Numbered from the stretch's first letter, positions 19,026-28,614 are shown. The stretch is 64,000 nucleotides of DNA from Chitinophaga sp. MM2321 (GCF_964033635.1 NZ_OZ035533.1:3844001-3908000), one strand, 5' to 3'. The notes: generated by a model not told the origin, from the sequence alone. Translations and numbers: made by a program.

Positions 19026-20267
19026 TTATAACGGTGTAACAATTTCAGGTGTAGCAGCTACCCTTGCTGTTCTGATTTTACTGCCCCATGCAGCAAAATA
19101 GCCGATAAACAGGTAAGAAGGCAGGCATACCAGGTAGGCCAGCTGGTGCGATGCCACATCTGCCACATAACCGAATAACAGCGGCAGCAATGCGCCGCCT
19201 ACAATACCTGTTACGAGAAAAGATGATCCTGTTTTTGTAAACCTCCCCAGATCGGCCAGGGCAAGTGGGAAGATAGCCGGCCACAATAATGCATTGGTAA
19301 CGCCCAGCACCCCTACCAGGTAAATGGAGATGGCTGGCGGAAACAGTACAATCGACAGCGTGATCACAACACCCAATATTGTACTTAATATCAGTGCCTT
19401 GTGCTGACTTAAATACCTGGGAATAAATGATACGCCCACCAGGTAACCTATCACCATCCCGGCAGAAACGTACCAGACATAATGTTGCGGCGATGGCAAC
19501 TTCAATATGGCCGCATAATCATTGATGGAACCCAGTGCAATGATCTCCACACCTACATCAAAAAATATCGCTACAATACCGAGCAGTAAATGCGGGAATT
19601 GAAAGATACTTGTTTTGGAGTTGGCGTATACAGACACGATGGTATCTTCGCTGGTTTCATCTTCACCAATGGCTTTTATTTCCGGCAGCGGAGAGAAAAA
19701 AGCAAAGATTCCCATCACAATCAGTAAGCCGGTGATGATATAAAACGGGATAATTACATCGGTCAACCGGATATTGGCGAGGTCCATAAACCTGGCCAGG
19801 ATCAGCGAAGCGCCGGCAAAGGCCAGTTTATCGGCAATGCCCATCATACAGATACGGCTTGCTGCGCTTTCAGGACTACCCAGGATCGTTACATAAGAAT
19901 TGATGGCGCCGGTGAGTAAAGTTTGTCCCATTCCCACCACAAACAAAGCGACGAGGAACAGTAAAAAACTTACGATTTGTGCAGCATACCCGATGACAAA
20001 AAATCCTGCTGCAATGAGCAGGAAAGCAACTGTAATCCCACCTTTGTAACCTACTTTTTTGATGATGGCGCCCGAAGGAACACCAAAAACAACATAAGCT
20101 GAAAAGGTGGCCGTCATGATCAGGTATGACATGGCGGTAGAGATATTAAATGCTTCCTGTACAAAAGGAATAAAGAATGCATTTATCCCGATTGAAAAGC
20201 CCAGTACGGCATACATGGTACCGATGATGAGCATCGGTACAACTAACTTTTTTCTGTTATTGTTCAT
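19026..20267 (-). CDS. MFS sugar permease, FucP-like
   Basis: Inner-membrane protein of 413 aa with about 12 predicted membrane helices, in the major facilitator superfamily. The N-terminal segment GFSIGINAFFIPFVQEAFNI and the following helix resemble the fucose/glucose/galactose:H+ symporter branch. The central cytoplasmic loop (about 205-225) is acidic. It lies between the creatininase-family gene (29-bp gap) and the UxaA subunits, so it probably imports the sugar or sugar acid that the downstream enzymes degrade. The matching module at 56941-60367 uses a RhaT-type carrier instead. Substrate not determinable. Confidence 0.85.
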   Translation of the reverse strand: MNNNRKKLVVPMLIIGTMYAVLGFSIGINAFFIPFVQEAFNISTAMSYLIMTATFSAYVVFGVPSGAIIKKVGYKGGITVAFLLIAAGFFVIGYAAQIVSFLLFLVALFVVGMGQTLLTGAINSYVTILGSPESAASRICMMGIADKLAFAGASLILARFMDLANIRLTDVIIPFYIITGLLIVMGIFAFFSPLPEIKAIGEDETSEDTIVSVYANSKTSIFQFPHLLLGIVAIFFDVGVEIIALGSINDYAAILKLPSPQHYVWYVSAGMVIGYLVGVSFIPRYLSQHKALILSTILGVVITLSIVLFPPAISIYLVGVLGVTNALLWPAIFPLALADLGRFTKTGSSFLVTGIVGGALLPLLFGYVADVASHQLAYLVCLPSYLFIGYFAAWGSKIRTARVAATPEIVTPL

Positions 20268-20296
20268 ATTGGACCCATCTTATTTGCCGGATGATG

Positions 20297-21037
20297 TTAT
20301 TTACCAAGGATTGTCCGCATATCGCGCAGGATGATTTCTCTTGCGCGGTTGCCATAATCCATCGATGCTTTTTTGGCCGTTTGTGCGTACCAGTTATCTT
20401 CAGAAAACCGGGTCATATCAACGCCCTCCGGGCAGAAGGCCATCATCAGGGATGTCTCCTGTTCACCGGCATGATCCACGGGGAATTCAGCCTGCGCTGT
20501 TGCACTTACCAGCGGGTGGATCTGAATCCAGTTGAAAGGATTATCACCGGCCCCGTGATTGTCGTAATAACTGGCGGCATCTTTACTACCCCACCAGCCT
20601 TCACCACGCTGATTTCCCAGGAAGGCAAATGTTTCCTGCCGGGCGGCGAGTTTAAAAGCCAGGTCTGTAGGCATGCCGGCAGCAAAGTTTTCCGATTGGT
20701 GATGTACAAATACATGCACATTGCGGAAGCCTATCCGCAGCAAGTTGTAAAACAACTGCCGCGCAAATGACTGGAGTACCGTTGCATCCACATGCACCGT
20801 GCCGTTGCGCTCCGGCGCCTCGACGGCAAAACTGCTGGCACCATAATAGAACGGCGGCATAATGACCAGCGGAAATTCCTTTTCGAGCATTTCAAGTGCA
20901 CGTACTACCAGTAGCGTATCCACACCGGTGTTCAGGTGTTCGCTGTGGTATTCCAGTACGCCGAGCGCAAGCACCACAGGTGTATTATTATCTATTGCTT
21001 CCCTGATCTGATGAGGGAACATCATTTCATAACGCAT
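20297..21037 (-). CDS. Creatininase-family amidohydrolase
   Basis: Protein of 246 aa with the metal-binding N-terminal motif GVLEYHSEHLNTGVD, the counterpart of the family pattern GxxExHGxHLPxxTD, and a second histidine-rich segment VFVHHQSENFAAG. Creatininase-fold enzymes open cyclic amides or hydrolyse N-formyl groups at a dinuclear metal site. The role in a carbohydrate locus is unclear; removal of an N-linked group from a modified sugar is one possibility. The gene overlaps the end of the 783-aa gene by 11 bp and has no signal peptide, so it acts in the cytoplasm. Confidence 0.8.
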   Translation of the reverse strand: MRYEMMFPHQIREAIDNNTPVVLALGVLEYHSEHLNTGVDTLLVVRALEMLEKEFPLVIMPPFYYGASSFAVEAPERNGTVHVDATVLQSFARQLFYNLLRIGFRNVHVFVHHQSENFAAGMPTDLAFKLAARQETFAFLGNQRGEGWWGSKDAASYYDNHGAGDNPFNWIQIHPLVSATAQAEFPVDHAGEQETSLMMAFCPEGVDMTRFSEDNWYAQTAKKASMDYGNRAREIILRDMRTILGK

Positions 21038-23378
21038 AATCTTTTTTTATTTCAGGCAGCCAGCGATCCAGCAAGTCCCTGCAGTTAATTACTTTTTCTA
21101 CCAGGTCAATGGGTGTATAGAAGTAGTGATTGGTGGCTTCAAATCCCAATCGCGGGTCCTGTCCCTGCAAAACGTTCATCCGTTTGGCGAGGGTTATTTC
21201 CCTACGCAGGAGTTGTCCCAGGGTCGCTACTGCTTGCAACTTCGTTGGCTTATCCATGGCGGCCAGCCCGTCGCGGGTATTGATAAACTTCACCTGGTTC
21301 ACGATGCTGCTGTAATGAATGGCCACTGTTTCCGCGATGTTGCATTCATCGGTGAGTGCTTTGCGTTCATCTCCTGTCAGCTTTAACGAGCGGGTTTGTT
21401 TACGCAGTGCGGCCAATGCCGTGTTGAAGCCCTGTACTACTTTATCCAGTTGCCCGGTAAATACATCTGCCGGATAATTGCTGATCCAGCTTTTCACATC
21501 ATCATAAGGGATACCCACCATGGTGGCATGGTAGCCGGTTGGTTTTTCCCAAAGCAGATTGGAAGGACCAGTTTGTAACGGCGCCGAATACACGACGTTG
21601 ACGTTGTATGGAAATTCGCTGAATGCTTTACTAAAGGTGCGCCATGCTGCTACAACGGCAGGACCGGCCTTACCGAAGCGGCGGTTTGCTACCAGCTCCA
21701 TGGCCTGCAAGGCAGAGAGTTCCTGGTTGCTGCCAATAGCAGCCACCACTTCCAGGTTAGGGGAAGGATGTCCGCCCAAGGTCCAGCCGAGCATTAACCC
21801 ATCAACTTTAGCAGTACGCAGATTGACAGCATGCTGCGCTACATTTTCCAGTGCGGGAATATAAGGCACTGCGCCAAGCTCCCAGGTAGTACCTGCCTGT
21901 ATTTTGGCAATGGTTTTCAGCCCATGCTTACGGGCGATCCCCCAATGACGCGATGCACGCGGGCCTGGGCCTACTGCTGAAATAGAATATTCGCCTACAC
22001 GGTTCTTAACGCCGCCGCGGTTAATGTCCAGGTCCCATTCACTCACACTCATCAATGCCGTTTCTGTGGGCAGCGCCGGAATAATCTCTTCCGCCCAACC
22101 GTTTGCCCAGCCCCAGTCCCAGGCGATAAGCTGCGGAACGGCCGTTGTCTTATCAGGGGCATTACTGATGCCTTTACGGATCCCTTTCAGATAAAGACTG
22201 TTGAGCTCTGCAATCACCGCAGCAGGACCACGTTTACTACAACGGGGACAATCCGCTCCTTTGCCGTGCGACCAGCAGTTAGTAGGATTTTCAGAAGCGG
22301 TGATAGAGAAGAATCCGGCGAGGTCTGGGATACGTGCTGTAATGGTGGCCAATGAATCCACGAGGTATTGCTGCACCTGCGGGTGGCTGGTACACAACGC
22401 TGCGTGATCGCCAACAGTAACGCCTTTTAAGTCGGGATACTTTTCAAAAAAACGTAAGGGAAGTACCCGCGGCTCATTCAGGTAGAGATAAATACCTATA
22501 CCGTGTTGCTTTGCACGGGCCACCAGTTTCTTTAAGTTTTCGAGCCGTTGCTCCCAATGTTCACTTACGGTAGGGTCCCAGGGAAACGGTGTTAGCTTGC
22601 TGAGTACAATATGCATCCAGGTGCCGTCCATGCCCGATGCTGCCATACGGTCGAGATAACCATTTGGATACGGATCAATTTCAGGCTCCAGTAAAGGATC
22701 ACCGAAGAGTGCAAAATAGGCATAGCCAAAACGCGGTGAGAAACCGGAAGTAAGCGGCGCTGTTTTAGCCGGTGGAGCAGACAACTCCTTTACAAAACTA
22801 AACAAAGGCTTTTCCTGCGCCGGAAACCCTGCGGGAAACTCTTCTTTCAGCACGCGGGCCACCCACTGTTCCCGCTCCTTTGTTTTTGCGTCAATGGCCC
22901 TGTAACGGATCTTTTCGCAATCGGGTTTTATACTTCCTAACTTGATATAAAAGAAATCATCTTCCTGCAAGGTGAAGGTGAGTTTTTCATCTGTCCATTC
23001 CAGTAATTCCAGTAACTGTTCCCTGGGCAACAGGTGCCAGTTACGCCGGATGATAGAGAGGTAGCTGCGCTGTTGCTGGTCTGCCGGTATGGGTTGGGGT
23101 GAAGGTAAACCGATTGCCTTCCCCAATGCAAAGATCTCATCGGTGTTTGCACCTGCCACCTTTGCTATCCGTTCCAGTGGTACCAGGTTCCAGTTACGCC
23201 ATAAAAAAGCGTGCAGTTTATCAGGAAAATGCGGGAAAGCCACTGCTGGCCTCCCCACTGTTTTTCTTACTATACCTGCAAGTCCTGTTTGACTCATGAA
23301 GAGCCAGCCAGCAGTAAATAATGTACCGGAAACCAGGAATCTCCGGCGGGATAATGCTTTTGATATATCGTCCTTCAT
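21027..23378 (-). CDS. Tat-exported putative glycosidase of unassigned family (783 aa)
   Basis: Begins with a twin-arginine signal (SRRRFLV followed by a hydrophobic stretch to about residue 36), so the product is probably folded, possibly metal-loaded, before export. Residues about 215-560 look like a TIM barrel: FGYAYFALFGDPLLEPEIDP, an MHIVLS strand, GIGIYLYLNEPR, then DLAGFFSITASENP, LIAWDWGWANG and LMSVSEWDLD. ASENP and SEWD are plausible catalytic carboxylate strands. A Cys/His cluster (NCWSHGKGADCPRC, near 360) looks like a metal site. The C-terminal 200 residues are helical. I do not recognise the family. It directly follows SusD (34-bp gap), the usual position for the glycan-cleaving enzyme of a locus. 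Confidence 0.7.
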   Translation of the reverse strand: MKDDISKALSRRRFLVSGTLFTAGWLFMSQTGLAGIVRKTVGRPAVAFPHFPDKLHAFLWRNWNLVPLERIAKVAGANTDEIFALGKAIGLPSPQPIPADQQQRSYLSIIRRNWHLLPREQLLELLEWTDEKLTFTLQEDDFFYIKLGSIKPDCEKIRYRAIDAKTKEREQWVARVLKEEFPAGFPAQEKPLFSFVKELSAPPAKTAPLTSGFSPRFGYAYFALFGDPLLEPEIDPYPNGYLDRMAASGMDGTWMHIVLSKLTPFPWDPTVSEHWEQRLENLKKLVARAKQHGIGIYLYLNEPRVLPLRFFEKYPDLKGVTVGDHAALCTSHPQVQQYLVDSLATITARIPDLAGFFSITASENPTNCWSHGKGADCPRCSKRGPAAVIAELNSLYLKGIRKGISNAPDKTTAVPQLIAWDWGWANGWAEEIIPALPTETALMSVSEWDLDINRGGVKNRVGEYSISAVGPGPRASRHWGIARKHGLKTIAKIQAGTTWELGAVPYIPALENVAQHAVNLRTAKVDGLMLGWTLGGHPSPNLEVVAAIGSNQELSALQAMELVANRRFGKAGPAVVAAWRTFSKAFSEFPYNVNVVYSAPLQTGPSNLLWEKPTGYHATMVGIPYDDVKSWISNYPADVFTGQLDKVVQGFNTALAALRKQTRSLKLTGDERKALTDECNIAETVAIHYSSIVNQVKFINTRDGLAAMDKPTKLQAVATLGQLLRREITLAKRMNVLQGQDPRLGFEATNHYFYTPIDLVEKVINCRDLLDRWLPEIKKDYAL

Positions 23379-23412
23379 AATCTAAAAAGTTCCTACAGGT
23401 TAAAACGGCTGT

Positions 23413-25047
23413 TTATTTCCATCCCGGGTTCTGTGTGAGATTTTTATTCTTTGACCGCTCACTCTGCGGGATCGGCATAAAGTACATCCGTTCTGTGAAT
23501 ACATTCGGTTGTGGATCTACATGATGATACTCGTATGTAAATGTGTTACTGCCAGTTTTGGTGATATAAACACCGGTGCCGTATTTCCCATTTAGTACAG
23601 TAGTAGCCATTTTCCATCTTCTTAAATCCCAGTATCTTTTCTTTTCAAAACACAGCTCAATATAGCGTTCATTCCGGATCAGGTCACGCATGGTTTGTTT
23701 GTTCAGGGTTCCGGCAACAAGATCCGTGGTAATACCAGCCCGTTTGCGCACCTCGTTCACCGCGTCATAAACAGCAGCATCGGGGCTTCCCAGGAATTCA
23801 TTCTGCGCCTCCGCAAAGTTTAGCAGCACCTCCGCATAGCGAAGTTCAATCCAGGGTTGTGCACTTCCGGTACTTCCGGTATAGATTGTATTTTCAGGAT
23901 CAGTCGCTTTACGTGTATAGTAGCCCGTTATCGTATTGTAGATGACGTTTTCCGGAGAAGCATCATAATCACGGCCACCTTTATAGGTTTCCAGTGTGAT
24001 CTCCTTTACGGGAGGGCCACTGCTGGTACCTTTCACTTTTGATCCGTTGAAAGCGATGAAAGCATAAAAGCGGTCATCTCTTCCTACATAAGGATTCAGC
24101 GGATCATATCCCGAAGTGGCGTCTGTGATCGCCTTCCCGTTTTTCATAGGGAAAGCATCTACCAGTTCCTGTAATGGGGAGAGCTGTCCCGCATTATTAT
24201 TGGCCAGGACCAGCGGCCTTAGTCCGGCATCCCAGCTATGTTGTTTTTCGGGCAACCGGTACTGGATTTCAAAAATGGCTTCGGCATTTGCGCCCTTTTC
24301 CAGCCACAAGGTGTTCAGGTTTGCAAAAAGACTATACTTTTTTGCATCGATGATTTCCTTGTTTGCTTTTGCTGCGCTTTCCCATTTTTTTGCATCGTTG
24401 CTTTCATTGTAGAGCGGGCTGGCAGCGTATAGCAACACCCTTCCCTTTAAAGCCATGGCAGCACCTTTACTGGCCTTTCCCCTTACAGCTTCAACCGGCA
24501 GTTCACTAATGGCCTGATCCAGTTCCTTTACAATAAAATCAAAACATTCCTGCAACGTATTACGGCTTACCAACAAATCATCGTTCAAACTTTGCGGTTT
24601 GTCGATAATGGGAACCTCGCCATATCTTTTTACCATATCGAAGTATAGAAAAGCTCTCAGGAACTGCGCTTCTCCTTTCATCCTTTGTTTTTCGTCATCA
24701 CTTACTGCGGCCTGATCAACACCAGCCAGGAATTCATTCGCCCTTCTTACGGCATCATACGCCCAGAAGCTGATCGGGTTCGTCACTTCATCCCACTGAC
24801 CGATGAGGATCTGATTAGGAGCGTCACCCGGATAATTACATCTTCCTTCATCTGTAATATTATCCTGTGTATTGGAGTATTCGTAACCGGGTCTGTCGTT
24901 ATACAACCTGTTTAAAAACATTTCCACGAGTTTCGGGTCCTTCCATACTTCTTCCCCCGAAATGGCCTTGGGATTGGTGGGGTCGAGGAACTTTGAACTA
25001 CAGGAGAGCAAGCACAAGGCCGCAAAGCTTATAATAATATATTTCAT
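23413..25047 (-). CDS. SusD-family outer-membrane lipoprotein, locus 1
   Basis: Protein of 544 aa with a lipoprotein signal (LCLLSC, lipidated Cys at 16) and the RagB/SusD organisation: a helical TPR-like core, a conserved FLRAFLYFDMVKRYG segment, and a C-terminal region with NERYIELCFEKKRYWDLRRW and YFMPIPQSE. It binds glycan at the cell surface and caps the cognate SusC pore. The gene follows susC by 14 bp. The ligand is unknown, but the downstream genes suggest a glycan that yields sugar acids or deoxy sugars. Confidence 0.95.
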   Translation of the reverse strand: MKYIIISFAALCLLSCSSKFLDPTNPKAISGEEVWKDPKLVEMFLNRLYNDRPGYEYSNTQDNITDEGRCNYPGDAPNQILIGQWDEVTNPISFWAYDAVRRANEFLAGVDQAAVSDDEKQRMKGEAQFLRAFLYFDMVKRYGEVPIIDKPQSLNDDLLVSRNTLQECFDFIVKELDQAISELPVEAVRGKASKGAAMALKGRVLLYAASPLYNESNDAKKWESAAKANKEIIDAKKYSLFANLNTLWLEKGANAEAIFEIQYRLPEKQHSWDAGLRPLVLANNNAGQLSPLQELVDAFPMKNGKAITDATSGYDPLNPYVGRDDRFYAFIAFNGSKVKGTSSGPPVKEITLETYKGGRDYDASPENVIYNTITGYYTRKATDPENTIYTGSTGSAQPWIELRYAEVLLNFAEAQNEFLGSPDAAVYDAVNEVRKRAGITTDLVAGTLNKQTMRDLIRNERYIELCFEKKRYWDLRRWKMATTVLNGKYGTGVYITKTGSNTFTYEYHHVDPQPNVFTERMYFMPIPQSERSKNKNLTQNPGWK

Positions 25048-25061
25048 GATTTTTTGCTGAT

Positions 25062-28000
25062 TTAGAATGACACGTTAACGCCTATATTAATATTCCTCTG
25101 CTGGGGATAGTAGCTACCATTCCCGGTTTCCACTTCAGGGTCGAACTCTTTCAACTGACTCCAGGTAAACAGGTTATAGCCCGCTGCATACACTCTCAGT
25201 GTCTGCATGTTTTTACGTTTCAGCCAGTTGCCATTAAAATTATAGCCGATGTCTACTGATTTCAACCGGGCATAACCCGCTTTCTTTAACCAGAAATCTG
25301 AATTACGATCATTCATCAATCTTTTATCCACCCAGGCCAAAGGATATTTTGCATCCGGGTTTGCGGGCGACCAGGAGTCTGCCAGGTACGCGAAATTGTT
25401 GCTGGAACCTCCGTTCTGGTACATGATCCGGCCGGAACCACTGAGCATAATATTACGCTGTGCAGCTCCCTGGATCAGGAAATTCAGATCAAAGTTTTTC
25501 CACGCGATACCGCCGGACAATCCATACATCATTCTCGGCGTATTGGTGAAGTCTGATAATACGCGCTGATCATTCAATGTAATTTCCTTATCTCCATCTA
25601 CATCCGCATATTTGATATCTCCGGCCAGTGATTTTTGTCCAAACTGTGTACCACCATACCACTCGTCTGCTTCCTGCTGACTTCTGAACAGGCCCAGGGC
25701 GGCATATCCTGCCTGATAGCCAATAGGACGGCTCAGCTGTTTCTGAAAGTCAAGTGCGCTGGAAGGATCATCTATCTGTGTTACTTTATTCACTGCATAG
25801 CTGGCGGTAAATCTTACATTATAATGGAAGCTGTTGATTTGTTGCTGATGGGTCAGCGTTAATTCAAATCCTTTGCTTTTAACCTTTGCATAGTTTTCAT
25901 TGGGAAGGGCTCTTCCAAAGGTACCGGGAACAGAGCGGTCGCGCGACCAAAGCACATCCCTGGTTTCCCGGAAGAAATAATCAAACTCAAGTCCTAACAT
26001 GGAATTGAAAAAGTTTGCATCCAGACCAATGTTGGTATTATCCTGTTTTTCCCAGGTAATACCGGGGTTAGGATACACCCCATATTGCACATAAGGCGCC
26101 GCCAGCCCGTTAAAGATAGGTCCCGACCCTGCAACGATAGAATAGGCATCACTAAACTGGAATGCATCCACCCGGTCATTACCGATCAATCCTTTAGACG
26201 CCCTTATTTTCAGGTTGTTCATAAAACGCATGGCCGTTGAGTTTTTGAAGAAGGATTCCTCTGAAACTCTCCATCCTGCTGAAAATGCGGGGAACAAACC
26301 AAACCGGCTGTCTTTAGGGAAGCGATAAGATCCATCATACCTGAAAGTGGCTTCAAACAAGTACCGGCTGTCGAATGCATAATTCAACCGGCCTACGATA
26401 CTTCTTCTTGCATCATTTATAATACCACTTCCATCAATGGTTTGATTGGCTGGTCCGCTCGCAAAAAATTCATCCTTAACATTGGTGGCGAAATCCTCTT
26501 TGCGGGCAGTGAAAGTACTTCCTTTCGATCCAAACTGCTCGTATAACAGTAACCCACCTACGTCATGTTTCTTAAACTGTTTAGCATAGTTTAATGAAAG
26601 GTTCAGCGTGTGATTGTCGATGCCTTCGTACACTTGCGACAGGGATGTTTTACCGCCTACTACTTTGGTATTTATTATATTTCCGGCGTCATCCTCATCA
26701 TACATGGTATAGGGTGTATTAAAGGATTTGTTTAACAGGGTTTGCTTATAATAAGAACCTGTTCCGCGGATGGAAAGACCGTCTACAAACAACAGTTTCT
26801 GTTCAAAGAACAGGGTTCCCTGGAAGATATTGTATACTTTGTTGCCATAGCCGGAAGACCTGATCATTTCTATGGGATGGGAACCGGTTGAGTTAAAAGC
26901 GCGTCCATCAGGATAGTAAGCAGGGCGTACAGGGTTTACATTGATCACGCGGTTGAAGATGTCATTCGCATCCCATCCCGGTGTGTTGGAGTTTTCCTGT
27001 CTTCCATCAATATTTAACCCGATGTTGAGGCTCTTTGTAATTTTAGCATCTACGTTTGCACGGAGATTATATCTTTTGAAGTTGATGTTATCGTACATAC
27101 CGTCCTGGTCCAGGTAACCGAGGGACATAAAGTAGCGGATGGCTTCTGTTCCACCATTGATGGAAAGATTATGCTGCATCTGCATACTATTCTTTTTAAA
27201 TGTTTCTTTGTACCAGTCGGTGATACCGGGGCGGAATTTCTCCAGGTCGGCAGCAGAGTAGAAAAGCCCTGCCTGGCTTGGATTAGCAGGATCGTATCCC
27301 TGGTTTTTGAGCGCATCATTTCTAACCGATGCAAATTCATAGGAAGACATCAGTTTCGGATATTGTGTAGCACTTTGCGATCCGGCCATGCCTGTATAGG
27401 TAATGGTTGGCTTGCCTGTTTTTCCTCTTTTTGTGGTGATGAGGAATACGCCGTTGGACGCCCTGGCGCCATACACGGCTGCTGCTGATGCATCTTTCAG
27501 CACAGAAATACTGGCTACTTCATTGGGATCGATATTGCCAAAACCATCTGTGCGGATAATACCATCTACCACTACCAGCGGACTGTTATCATTCAGTGTA
27601 CTCAGGCCCCTGATCTGTATGGTAGAACCACTGCCGGGACGACCATTACTATTCACCGCGATTACGCCGGGCATTCTGCCGCCCAGTGCATTGGTGAGAT
27701 TACTGGTGGGTGTTTTCTTTAGTTCCGATCCGGAAATAGTAGCCACCGAACCGGTAAGGTTTATTTTCTTCTGTGTACCATAACCCACCACCACTACTTC
27801 ATCCGCGCTTTTAATTTCAGGTGTCAGTACAACCGTCAGGAATGTTTCGTTGCCGATAGGAATCTCCCGGGTTACAAACCCGATAAAACTAAACACCAGT
27901 ATATCTTTGGTAGAAGTAGCATTCACTGTAAAGTTTCCTTTTGCGTCGGTATGAGCGCCGTAGCTTTGGCCCTTTCCCCGGATCGTTACCCCTTCAACCG

Positions 28001-28373
28001 GCTCACCTTTGTCATCCGTGACGCGACCTGAAATCGTGATAGGTGGCTTGGGAGCGACCACTATATTATCGGAAGCAGCTATCCGTGGTTTTATAACAAC
28101 CGTTTTATCAATAATAGTCCAGGTAACGGGTTGGTCTTTCAAACACGCTTCCAGCGCCTCTTCCAGGCTACTGCCCTTTACATCAACATCCACCCTGGAA
28201 GTTCGTTGCAGTGTTTCATTCGTGTACAGAAAATCGTACCCGCTTTGTTTTTTTAATTCACTGAACACTTTTTTAAGCGGGGTATTTTTCTGCGACAAGG
28301 TAATTCTCTGGGAGAATCCTTTGGCGCTTACCTGCAAAAAGGCTACGGTTAATAAAATAGAAGTCAACTTCAT
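25062..28373 (-). CDS. SusC-family TonB-dependent transporter with STN domain, locus 1
   Basis: The likely start is the MKLTS signal peptide (28373), giving about 1103 aa. The frame stays open upstream to 28499, but that extension is not signal-like. Order: signal peptide, STN domain (KKVFSELKKQSGYDFLYTNE) that contacts a FecR-type anti-sigma, carboxypeptidase-regulatory-like domain (ISGRVTDDKGEPVEGV), plug with VVVGYGTQKK and the SVLKDASAAAVYGARA block, and a 22-strand barrel ending in GVNVSF. The STN domain agrees with the adjacent ECF sigma/FecR pair: ligand uptake should signal to the sigma factor. A putative plus-strand antisense RNA covers its leader (28511-28614). Confidence 0.95.
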   Translation of the reverse strand: MKLTSILLTVAFLQVSAKGFSQRITLSQKNTPLKKVFSELKKQSGYDFLYTNETLQRTSRVDVDVKGSSLEEALEACLKDQPVTWTIIDKTVVIKPRIAASDNIVVAPKPPITISGRVTDDKGEPVEGVTIRGKGQSYGAHTDAKGNFTVNATSTKDILVFSFIGFVTREIPIGNETFLTVVLTPEIKSADEVVVVGYGTQKKINLTGSVATISGSELKKTPTSNLTNALGGRMPGVIAVNSNGRPGSGSTIQIRGLSTLNDNSPLVVVDGIIRTDGFGNIDPNEVASISVLKDASAAAVYGARASNGVFLITTKRGKTGKPTITYTGMAGSQSATQYPKLMSSYEFASVRNDALKNQGYDPANPSQAGLFYSAADLEKFRPGITDWYKETFKKNSMQMQHNLSINGGTEAIRYFMSLGYLDQDGMYDNINFKRYNLRANVDAKITKSLNIGLNIDGRQENSNTPGWDANDIFNRVINVNPVRPAYYPDGRAFNSTGSHPIEMIRSSGYGNKVYNIFQGTLFFEQKLLFVDGLSIRGTGSYYKQTLLNKSFNTPYTMYDEDDAGNIINTKVVGGKTSLSQVYEGIDNHTLNLSLNYAKQFKKHDVGGLLLYEQFGSKGSTFTARKEDFATNVKDEFFASGPANQTIDGSGIINDARRSIVGRLNYAFDSRYLFEATFRYDGSYRFPKDSRFGLFPAFSAGWRVSEESFFKNSTAMRFMNNLKIRASKGLIGNDRVDAFQFSDAYSIVAGSGPIFNGLAAPYVQYGVYPNPGITWEKQDNTNIGLDANFFNSMLGLEFDYFFRETRDVLWSRDRSVPGTFGRALPNENYAKVKSKGFELTLTHQQQINSFHYNVRFTASYAVNKVTQIDDPSSALDFQKQLSRPIGYQAGYAALGLFRSQQEADEWYGGTQFGQKSLAGDIKYADVDGDKEITLNDQRVLSDFTNTPRMMYGLSGGIAWKNFDLNFLIQGAAQRNIMLSGSGRIMYQNGGSSNNFAYLADSWSPANPDAKYPLAWVDKRLMNDRNSDFWLKKAGYARLKSVDIGYNFNGNWLKRKNMQTLRVYAAGYNLFTWSQLKEFDPEVETGNGSYYPQQRNINIGVNVSF

Positions 28374-28475
28374 GACAAGCATAATTTTACTTCGTGGAAA
28401 ACATCTTTCGCACGCCTCTCTGAATATAGCCGGGAGGCGTTTTCTGGTTGATAAAATCCCTGGGACAGGAGAGAT

Positions 28476-28506
28476 TTTTACATGATAATCAAATTGCATA
28501 GATTTG
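28476..28506 (+). promoter_or_regulatory. Plus-strand promoter for putative antisense RNA, locus 1
   Basis: TTTT (28476-28479), 19-nt spacer, then TAGATTTG (28499-28506). This fits the Bacteroidota pattern TTTG-N19-TAnnTTTG with one change in the -33 box. It points away from susC toward fecR, against the surrounding genes. The surrounding block TGCATA..TTTG.AGTGTTT.GG recurs at 53899-53921 upstream of the other FecR-linked susC (19 of 23 bases identical). Confidence 0.55.
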
Positions 28507-28510
28507 CAGT

Positions 28511-28614
28511 GTTTGGGTTTGCGTGATCAATCGTTTTTTAACAGGAACTTGTTGGTGCGCGAATTAACCCGAATATTTTGCCAGGGGCGCTTGGACCCGC
28601 TCCTGGTTTTTTTT
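28511..28614 (+). ncRNA. Putative cis-antisense small RNA opposite the susC leader, locus 1
   Basis: Inferred transcript of about 100 nt between the promoter-like block at 28476-28506 and a clear intrinsic terminator ending at 28614. There is no plus-strand gene here, so promoter and terminator have no other use. It would be complementary to the untranslated leader of susC mRNA. PUL-associated cis-antisense RNAs of this layout are known in Bacteroides (DonS of B. fragilis). The transcript itself is unproven. Confidence 0.5.
28581..28614 (+). terminator. Rho-independent terminator on the plus strand, locus 1
   Basis: Stem CCAGGGGCG/CGCTCCTGG (one G-U pair), 8-nt loop, followed directly by eight T on the plus strand. 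Read on the minus strand there is no T-tract after the hairpin, so it does not end the fecR transcript; its direction is opposite to all nearby genes. Confidence 0.7.

Noticed and set aside
28374..28499. N-terminal extension of SusC in locus 1 (and 53835-53903 in locus 3)
   Set aside because: The signal peptide begins at MKLT in both; the extensions differ and place a conserved promoter-like block at their ends.
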